A stretch of 40,917 nucleotides of DNA from the NCBI RefSeq assembly GCF_001038205.1, contig NZ_JWIZ01000035.1:1-40917 (forward strand), in the 5' to 3' direction. Of the stretch, positions 35,756 through 40,917 are shown one piece after another. Source of the DNA: Muribacter muris (GTDB taxonomy: Bacteria > Pseudomonadota > Gammaproteobacteria > Enterobacterales > Pasteurellaceae). Positions within the stretch are counted from its first letter, which is position 1; each line of letters opens with the position of its first letter. The position numbers were made by a program, and so were the translations under genes. The notes under the pieces are model-generated. The model was not told the origin of the DNA, did not search any database, and saw only the letters and a program-made list of their open reading frames with translations.

Positions 35756-38425
35756 ATGACAGAAACCACTTCACAACCTGTTGCGGCAAGAGTCCGCCAA
35801 CCGAGAAAAATTTCACCGTTTTGGCTGCTGCCGATCGTCGCTTTTGCGATCGGCGCTTTACTGTTTTTCCAAATTCTCAAAGAGCAGGGCGAGAAAATCA
35901 CCATTCGTTTTAAAGAGGGAGACGGGATTACCGCCGGAAAAACGATGATCCGCTATCAAGGCTTGCAGATCGGGCAGGTGAAGAAAGTCTATTTTGTTAA
36001 CGATCTGAAAGAAGTGCAGATTGAGGCGGAGATCAACCCTGAAGCGAAATCGGTCTTGAAAGAAGGCACGAAATTCTGGCTGGTTAAACCCAGCGCTTCG
36101 TTAGCAGGGGTGTCGGGGTTAGATGCGTTAGTATCGGGGAATTACATCACCTTGCTCCCGACTGACGAGAGTGAGGCAAAGAACCGCTATGATTTCATTG
36201 CAGAGGAAGAACCGCCGGCGATTACGGTAACGGACGGCGATTTGCTGGTGAGACTTGTATCGGACGATCTCGGCTCGATTACGGTTGGGGCAAGTGTTTA
36301 CTTCCGCAAAGTGCCGGTCGGCAACATTGCCGATTACCGCTTCACCCACGATCAAAAGAAAGTTGAAATTGACGTTGTGATCGACAAAAAATATGCCAAC
36401 TTAGTCAAAAAAGCGAGCCATTTCTGGAACATCAGCGGGGTGAATATCAATGCCGGCTTGGCAGGGCTGAATGTTGAGGTCGATAGCTTGGCTTCTGTGG
36501 TGCAAGGGGCAGTTGCCTTTGACTCACCGGACGATTCACCGGCGGCGGCACAAGGGCAAAAATTTGCCTTATTTGAAAATTTAAAGGCAGCGTTGCGTGG
36601 CACGGAAGTGAAAGTGAATATTCCGATTGCCCCTAATTTAAAAGTGAACGAAACGCCCGTCTATTATCAAAATTTGCAAATCGGGGTGCTGTCGCAACTT
36701 GAAATGCCAACGGCGAGTGCCACAGAAAACCCTGAAGTTGAAAGTACGCCGAAAGGAATGTTACAGGGGACATTGTTGATCGACCCGAATCATCTCGATC
36801 TGCTGCGTAGCGGCTCGCATATTTTGTTGCGTGAACCCCGCTTCGATTTAAACAAAGAGCAAATCAGCAAAATCGGCGAGTTGTTCCGTGGCATTTATTT
36901 TGATATTAAAGCAGGCAAAGGTGAGCCGCAACGCCATTTTACCGTAGAACGCGAATCGGATTATTTGCTTAACCTGCCGAATGTGCTGGCACTGACCTTG
37001 ACTGCGCCGAAAGCCTATGGCGTGGAGAAAGGGCAGGGCATTTACTACAATGATGTGCAGGTCGGGGAGATTTTAAAACGTCGATTAAGTCTTGAAAATG
37101 TTACCTTTGAGGCGATTATCTTCCCGAATTACCGACATTTAATCGCAGGGAATACCCAATTTATCGCCATCTCCAATGTAGATGTATCCGTTGGGTTAGA
37201 CGGTTTGCGTGTCCATTCCGGTTCACCGAGTGAATGGCTCAAGGGCGGTATCCGTATTCTGCCGCATAAGCCGAGCGGCGAGCCGAAAACCCGTTATCCG
37301 CTTTATAAAAATGCCGAGAATGCCGAAGCCGGCATTGTAAACGATGATAAACGCCCGACGCTTACGCTAACTGCCACAGAGTTATCTGGGATTGATAAAG
37401 GCTCACTGGTGCTGTTCCGCCAGTTCCAAATCGGTGAAGTATTAAATATCCGCCCGCACAAAAATCAATTTAGTGTTGATCTCTATATTGATCCGAAACA
37501 TCGACATTTGGTGGGCGATACCAGCCGATTTTGGATTGAGCCGGCGGTGCAGGTCGATCTCTCCGGCAACGGTTTAACAGTGCAAGCCTCGCCGTTAATG
37601 CGCAGTTTAAAAGGGGCGATTAGCGTCGATAATCACGGCAGTAAAGGCAATAAAACCCTTTACGCCAGTTATGCGAAAGCGACTTCCGGCAATACCTATT
37701 TGACCCTGTTTGCCAAAGACGGCTCGAAATTAAGCAAAGGTATGCCGATTAAATATATGGGGCTGACGGTCGGCACGATCGAAAGGTTACAACTGGACAA
37801 TGCAAAAAAACAGATTAAAGCGACCGCTTACATTGAAGGACAGTACTACCCGCTGATTGCTAAATCGGGCAGCCGATTCAATGCGGTTTCCCCTGAAATT
37901 GACACAACCGGCGTGAAAAATCTCGATGCGGTTGTACAAAATTACCTGAACGTTGAGGTGGGCGGCGGTGAGCGTAAAACCCAGTTTCAAATTGCCGACA
38001 CAGATACGGCAAAAACCTTATATGGCAACGGTTTTCCGATTATCATAGAAACCAGCGATGCCAACGGCATTACCCCGCAAGCGCCGGTAATGTACCGCGG
38101 AATGCAGGTGGGCAGTGTGCAGCGTTTAAGCTTGAGCGAGCTAGGCGATCGGGTGCTTATTCACCTGCGGATTGCGAATCAATATAAGCATTTGGTGCGT
38201 AAAAATAGTGAATTTTGGGCATCGTCCGGCTATACTATGGACATCAGTTTGAGTGGGGCGAGTATTAACTCCGGCACAATGTCGCAACTGTTGAACGGAG
38301 GCATTACTTTCTCTACACCGTCCGGCAGAGTGGTTCAGCCGCAAGCCGAACCTAACCGCCGATTCCGCTTACAACGTAAAACACCTGATGAAGCGCCAAG
38401 TTGGGATCAGGGCGTTGCGGAGTAA
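35756..38425 (+). CDS. letB: LetB, seven-MCE-domain lipid transport protein
   Basis: LetB (YebT, PqiB family) forms a periplasm-spanning tunnel for lipid movement between the membranes. The 889-residue protein has one N-terminal transmembrane helix (FWLLPIVAFAIGALLFFQIL) and seven MCE repeats. Their signatures include YQGLQIGQVKKV, FRKVPVGNIADY, YQNLQIGVLSQL, YNDVQVGEILKR, FRQFQIGEVLNI, YMGLTVGTIERL and YRGMQVGSVQRL. Seven repeats distinguish LetB from PqiB with three; E. coli LetB has 877 residues. No letA (paraquat-inducible protein A type) gene is upstream, where fur is found. The ribosome site is weak. Confidence 0.92.
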   Translation: MTETTSQPVAARVRQPRKISPFWLLPIVAFAIGALLFFQILKEQGEKITIRFKEGDGITAGKTMIRYQGLQIGQVKKVYFVNDLKEVQIEAEINPEAKSVLKEGTKFWLVKPSASLAGVSGLDALVSGNYITLLPTDESEAKNRYDFIAEEEPPAITVTDGDLLVRLVSDDLGSITVGASVYFRKVPVGNIADYRFTHDQKKVEIDVVIDKKYANLVKKASHFWNISGVNINAGLAGLNVEVDSLASVVQGAVAFDSPDDSPAAAQGQKFALFENLKAALRGTEVKVNIPIAPNLKVNETPVYYQNLQIGVLSQLEMPTASATENPEVESTPKGMLQGTLLIDPNHLDLLRSGSHILLREPRFDLNKEQISKIGELFRGIYFDIKAGKGEPQRHFTVERESDYLLNLPNVLALTLTAPKAYGVEKGQGIYYNDVQVGEILKRRLSLENVTFEAIIFPNYRHLIAGNTQFIAISNVDVSVGLDGLRVHSGSPSEWLKGGIRILPHKPSGEPKTRYPLYKNAENAEAGIVNDDKRPTLTLTATELSGIDKGSLVLFRQFQIGEVLNIRPHKNQFSVDLYIDPKHRHLVGDTSRFWIEPAVQVDLSGNGLTVQASPLMRSLKGAISVDNHGSKGNKTLYASYAKATSGNTYLTLFAKDGSKLSKGMPIKYMGLTVGTIERLQLDNAKKQIKATAYIEGQYYPLIAKSGSRFNAVSPEIDTTGVKNLDAVVQNYLNVEVGGGERKTQFQIADTDTAKTLYGNGFPIIIETSDANGITPQAPVMYRGMQVGSVQRLSLSELGDRVLIHLRIANQYKHLVRKNSEFWASSGYTMDISLSGASINSGTMSQLLNGGITFSTPSGRVVQPQAEPNRRFRLQRKTPDEAPSWDQGVAE

Positions 38426-38460
38426 GTTTTATCAATGTGATTCCTAATGGAGAACGCAAT

Positions 38461-39282
38461 ATGAAAAATGTAACAAAATTCGGTTTAACGGCACTTGCCT
38501 GTTTAATGTTGGCAGCCTGCGGAAGCAGTGGCGGTGGCAGCAATGATACTGAAATCACGGCAAAAGATCCGAAAACAAATAAAACGCTAAGCTCCCTTGA
38601 CGGTAAAACCGAGAAATCACAACCGGAAAAAAGCGAGGAAACACAATTATCTAATACGACAGGTAATGTGATAGTGCGTAAATTACAAGATGAAGATGTT
38701 AAGGTGGATTATGCCCCACAAACAAACGGTTCAATGGCTGAAATTGAGGTAGAAGGCAAAAAAATCCCAACCGTATTGCCGAATATCAATACTTCCAATT
38801 GGGCAACCTTGAATGAGGGGCAATTTGAGGTATGTTGCGGTAAATACCAGTATGTGCGTTTTGGTATGATGGAAGGTGGTACGGTAAATTATCAAGGGTT
38901 AGATTCTTATTTCTTCTATAACGGTTCGCCGACAAAGGATATGCCAAAGGGTAAGGCAAGTTACGAGGGCGATGTCGCAATTAGCGCAGAGCACCCTGTA
39001 TTTGAAGATGATGATTGGAAAAAAGGTAAATCAACGTTTAATGCCGATTTTGATGCCAAACAGCTCACCGGTAACTTTAATGTAGAGGGATTAGCTCCGA
39101 TTACCGTTAAGGCCAAAATTGAGGGAAATAGGTTTAACGGTACGGCAACCTCACCTGATTTCTCGGCGAAAAATGCGCAGTTAGAAGGTAAATTCTACGG
39201 CCCTAAAGCGCAAGAGCTCGGCGGTTTATTTGAAGAGAAAGCAACCCATTCTTGGGGTGGTGCTTTTGGAGCTAAACAGTAG
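38461..39282 (+). CDS. Outer-membrane lipoprotein with a TbpB-like barrel
   Basis: From ATG 38461 (GGAG upstream) this is a 273-residue lipoprotein. The lipobox LAAC places the lipidated residue at Cys20, followed by a flexible Gly/Ser/Lys/Glu-rich linker to about residue 70. The rest is rich in beta strands, with AKNAQLEGKFYGPKAQELGGLFEEK and a final WGGAFGAKQ. FYGPKAQELGG is the hallmark of TbpB-type, Slam-dependent surface lipoproteins. A CC pair lies in FEVCCGKYQYVRFG. With a single barrel it is far shorter than TbpB and may bind heme or a host protein; the ligand is unknown. The frame extends to 38401 without support. No tbpA, hgp or slam gene is nearby. Confidence 0.78.
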   Translation: MKNVTKFGLTALACLMLAACGSSGGGSNDTEITAKDPKTNKTLSSLDGKTEKSQPEKSEETQLSNTTGNVIVRKLQDEDVKVDYAPQTNGSMAEIEVEGKKIPTVLPNINTSNWATLNEGQFEVCCGKYQYVRFGMMEGGTVNYQGLDSYFFYNGSPTKDMPKGKASYEGDVAISAEHPVFEDDDWKKGKSTFNADFDAKQLTGNFNVEGLAPITVKAKIEGNRFNGTATSPDFSAKNAQLEGKFYGPKAQELGGLFEEKATHSWGGAFGAKQ

Positions 39283-39366
39283 CCTTTTTCTACATTTATA
39301 ACAAGCAGTAGGTTTGAAGGAGATCTTTGCAAGCTAATAACGTAAAATAGATCAATATAATTGTAG
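39283..39366. other. Spacer after the lipoprotein gene
   Basis: No gene or clear terminator was seen in this stretch. It leads into the REP-like palindrome pair. Confidence 0.4.
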
Positions 39367-39440
39367 GGACGCCACGCTGGCGTCCATTATACAATCGCAC
39401 AATATTAATATTTTATGAAACGGACGCAAGCATTGCGTCC
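39367..39440. repeat. Pair of inverted REP-like palindromes
   Basis: GGACGCCA-cgc-TGGCGTCC at 39367-39385 is preceded by TGTAG, and GGACGCAA-gca-TTGCGTCC at 39422-39440 is followed by CTACA. The two 8-3-8 palindromes point away from each other. They share the GGAC/GTCC and CTACA plan with the repeats at 22-40, 21124-21141 and 21179-21197. Confidence 0.75.
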
Positions 39441-39498
39441 CTACATTGTGTGCAGATAGTTAGTTTGTGCAGCGAAGGCATAACATTGGTTTCGGTTT

Positions 39499-39544
39499 GA
39501 CAAGCGGCGAGTTTGCAGGAAATTTTTGCAAATCCACCGCTTGC
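39499..39544. terminator. Inverted USS-like hairpin
   Basis: ACAAGCGGCGAGTTTGCA and the reverse of TGCAAATCCACCGCTTG form an imperfect hairpin, directly after the stop of the decayed minus-strand gene at 39545. It was probably that gene's terminator. Confidence 0.45.
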
Positions 39545-39720
39545 TTATTTGAGCCATTCAATATAAAAGGCGACAAATTCTCTGGCGAGGGAATCACCGT
39601 CGCCTAGGGCAAAAAGTCAGGGCTGACGCTGTCGAGTTGATAGTTACTCTCGTGAAACAGGATCGCAAGTCTTATATAGGGCGAATAGAAGTGGTAGGCG
39701 ATATTGTGGGCTGGGGATAA
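39545..39720 (-). pseudogene. C-terminal remnant of an unidentified gene, frameshifted
   Basis: The minus strand reads LSPAHNIAYHFYSPYIRLA, ILFHESNYQLDSVSPDFLP and then, after a one-base shift near 39605, LGDGDSLAREFVAFYIEWLK and a stop. The two halves join well as protein, so a single indel has broken a formerly coding sequence. The N-terminal part is lost, and a hairpin at 39722-39749 abuts the break. I do not recognise the family. A sequencing error at the shift would not restore the missing start. Confidence 0.5.
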
Positions 39721-39721
39721 A

Positions 39722-39749
39722 AATGCCGAATTTATCAAACATCGGCATT
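39722..39749. terminator. Hairpin, possible leftward terminator
   Basis: AATGCCGA and TCGGCATT form an 8-bp stem around 12 bases, followed on the minus strand by TTTATCC. It lies between the integrase remnant and the decayed gene. Confidence 0.5.
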
Positions 39750-39823
39750 ATAAAAATGTAAAGCTTTTGCAATATGTGGCAAGTCAAAAAGCAAATTATC
39801 TCACTTTTTTCACAAAACTTACC

Positions 39824-40117
39824 TCACTCGCTTTTAACCAATAGGGCAGACTGCACAACTTCGTTATACAGTGTTGCCCTTGCTTGAGCAATACTGACGG
39901 CTGGATAGTTGCCGATAGTGAATTTGGTTCTTTTTCCCGTGTACGGTACGTTATAACGAAAACGCCACGACTTTACGCCCGTCGGGTATATTTCAAAAAA
40001 TAACCCGTTGCCGTCAGGGTGTTCATTCTTTCCGTCCTTAACATACTTCAAACGCTCTACTCGTGTATTGGTAAGCCTGTTCTGCGTTCTCGCGATAAAA
40101 TCCTCAAAAGTACCCAA
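39824..40117 (-). pseudogene. N-terminal fragment of a P4-type tyrosine integrase
   Basis: The 97-residue frame is the N-terminal DUF4102 arm-binding domain of P4-type integrases: LTNTRVERLKY, HPDGNGLFFEIYPTGVKSWRFRY, TKFTIGNYPAVSIAQARA. It then departs from the family at YNEVVQSALLVKSE and stops, so the core-binding and catalytic domains (with the R-H-R-Y residues) are missing. The frame opens only at a TTG inside a palindrome, with no ribosome site. A tRNA-Ala fragment lies about 150 bases upstream, the expected neighbour of such an integrase. It is almost certainly inactive. Confidence 0.85.
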
Positions 40118-40132
40118 AATTTTGGGTACTTT
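40107..40132. repeat. 26-bp perfect palindrome at the integrase start
   Basis: AAAGTACCCAAAA and its exact reverse complement meet at 40119/40120. TTGGGTACT occurs within it at 40122-40130 and again as a direct repeat at 40138-40146, 16 bases apart. It could be an operator or arm-type binding site for the integrase or an excisionase. Confidence 0.75.
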
Positions 40133-40200
40133 GCCACTTGGGTACTATTTTTCACGCTCAATATGACGCAAGCGAACGCAAGTAGAGTTATCAGATATGA

Positions 40201-40223
40201 AAAAAGCCTTGCAGTACAAGGCT
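40201..40223 (-). terminator. Leftward terminator downstream of the tRNA fragment
   Basis: AGCCTTG-CAGTA-CAAGGCT at 40205-40223 is followed on the minus strand by a run of T. It lies 47 bases past the tRNA-Ala 3' end and looks like a tRNA-gene terminator. Confidence 0.75.
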
Positions 40224-40269
40224 TCTAAAAGCTTTCAGCGTTAAGTTAAATCACACTGATTTATGAATT

Positions 40270-40314
40270 TGGTGGAGATAATCAGGATCGAACTGACGAC
40301 CTCTTGAATGCCAT
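40270..40314 (-). other. tRNA-Ala(GGC) 3' fragment, probable attachment site
   Basis: The minus strand reads from ATGGCATTCAAGAG (anticodon GGC and the 3' side of its stem) through GTCAGTTCGATCCTGAT (T-arm) to ATCTCCACCA. This matches the 3' part of a gammaproteobacterial tRNA-Ala(GGC). Homology stops just 5' of the anticodon; the D-arm and the 5' acceptor strand are absent. Together with the integrase piece this marks an att site left by an element that integrates at the tRNA-Ala gene. Confidence 0.82.
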
Positions 40315-40479
40315 ATTTGTAAACAAACAATAAAACCTTTATTAAACAATGTCTTACATCTCTTGTTCAATACTTATGTAAAGTCTATAGCAGGGTAATG
40401 CAATAAATTATAGCGTATCACTGGCACAAAACTGACACACTACCCATCTTTTCACATCCTCTTACCAATCGGAAATAGA
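40315..40479. other. AT-rich stretch right of the att fragment
   Basis: No gene was recognised. TGTCAGTTTTGTGCCAGTG on the minus strand near 40423-40441 is the kind of sequence often seen near integrase ends, but nothing firm can be said. Confidence 0.3.
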
Positions 40480-40695
40480 TTAATTATCTTTCTGACAACA
40501 ACATTTCTCGCTATTATCTTCTGTCGGGCAGCCGATGTCTTTGAATGCCCCCTCTGTAAACTCCCATTTCACGCACGCACCTGTAGGAAAGGTTTTGGCT
40601 GTTGTGCCGTCTTTCCCTCTTTCAATTTTCACATCATTGCCAAATGCCGAGACTTTGACAATCTCTGCGCCGGTGCCGTCATTGATGAGGTAAAC
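40480..40695 (-). pseudogene. C-terminal fragment of a phage tail-associated protein
   Basis: The frame reads VYLINDGTGAEIVKVSAFGN, then VKIERGKDGTTAKTFPTGAC and VKWEFTEGAFKDIGC, ending CCCQKDN. The pattern AEIVKV, ERG-DGTTA and FP-GA resembles a domain often found in phage tail or tail-fibre region proteins. An in-frame stop lies immediately upstream at 40696 and there is no start codon, so the N-terminal part has been lost. It is a second sign of a decayed prophage beside the att fragment. The exact family is uncertain. Confidence 0.5.
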
Positions 40696-40917
40696 TCATC
40701 TTTGTTGCGTTCAAATAATTTTGCAAAATTAGCAAAAGTGAGCAACCAAAAGGCTCGAACCGCTAAAAACGTGCCGAAAAAACGAGAGATTTCTATAAAT
40801 TTCTCGTCTTTTTTATCAATTGTCAATGATCTTCCAAAATTGAACCACAAAGATCCTTTAAAAGTGTTCCACTTTTATTATTTCTTAATTACGATGTTTA
40901 AATCGATAAGATTCATT
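40696..40917. other. Right edge without a recognised gene
   Basis: One open frame on the minus strand (73 codons, ending at 40629) overlaps the phage fragment in another frame and has no recognisable domain. I do not consider it a gene. An A/T-rich inverted stretch near 40785-40815 (AGAGATTTCTATAAATTTCTCG) could form a hairpin. Confidence 0.3.

Noticed and set aside
39367-39440. CRISPR array
   Set aside because: There are only two palindromes of differing sequence, with no regular spacers and no cas genes in the window.
40629-40850. 73-codon minus-strand frame at the right end
   Set aside because: It overlaps the phage-type fragment in another frame and shows no recognisable domain.

Overview
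The window looks like a chromosomal segment from a member of the Pasteurellaceae. Nearly every protein resembles the Haemophilus/Actinobacillus/Mannheimia set: a protein D-like GlpQ, TehB, a YciU-type DNA mimic, NrfABCD, and the ybfE-fldA-fur order. The DNA carries many copies of ACAAGCGGT or its complement, often as inverted pairs between genes. This is the Apl-type uptake signal sequence (USS) of the Actinobacillus pleuropneumoniae/Mannheimia/ducreyi branch, not the AAGTGCGGT of H. influenzae. Genus and species cannot be fixed from the sequence alone.

Layout. 1-5100: two secreted glycerophosphodiester phosphodiesterases face the glpFK operon; together they release, import and phosphorylate glycerol, with candidate GlpR, CRP and FNR sites before glpF. 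5100-7200: map and uraA. 7200-7960: an AT-rich gap holding a frameshifted transposase remnant. 7961-10421: adenylate cyclase. 10469-14220 (minus): nrfABCD, formate-linked nitrite ammonification, with an FNR-type box upstream. 14455-21026: ubiD, znuA, ribF and ileS. 21027-21293: palindromic repeats, one of which is a near-identical inverted copy of bases 1-94. 21294-26458: pssA, rho and a polar amino-acid ABC transporter.

26526-28904 is the most interesting block. A 59-residue zinc-finger protein follows an ECF sigma factor with no gap (TAAATG), and both are divergent from msrPQ, the periplasmic methionine sulfoxide reductase. This suggests a self-contained oxidative or hypochlorite stress circuit. 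28915-34228 carries nudE, tehB, hpaC, yciU, a purine permease, usg and ybaK. 34363-38425 carries ybfE, fldA, fur and letB, a seven-MCE lipid-transport protein with no letA beside it. 38461-39282 encodes a lipoprotein resembling a single TbpB-type barrel.

The right end (39283-40917) is a mobile-element scar. It contains REP-like palindromes, a frameshifted gene remnant, the N-terminal domain of a P4-type integrase, a 45-bp 3' piece of tRNA-Ala(GGC) on the minus strand, and a fragment of a phage tail-type protein. No complete mobile element, CRISPR array, rRNA gene or full tRNA gene was seen.
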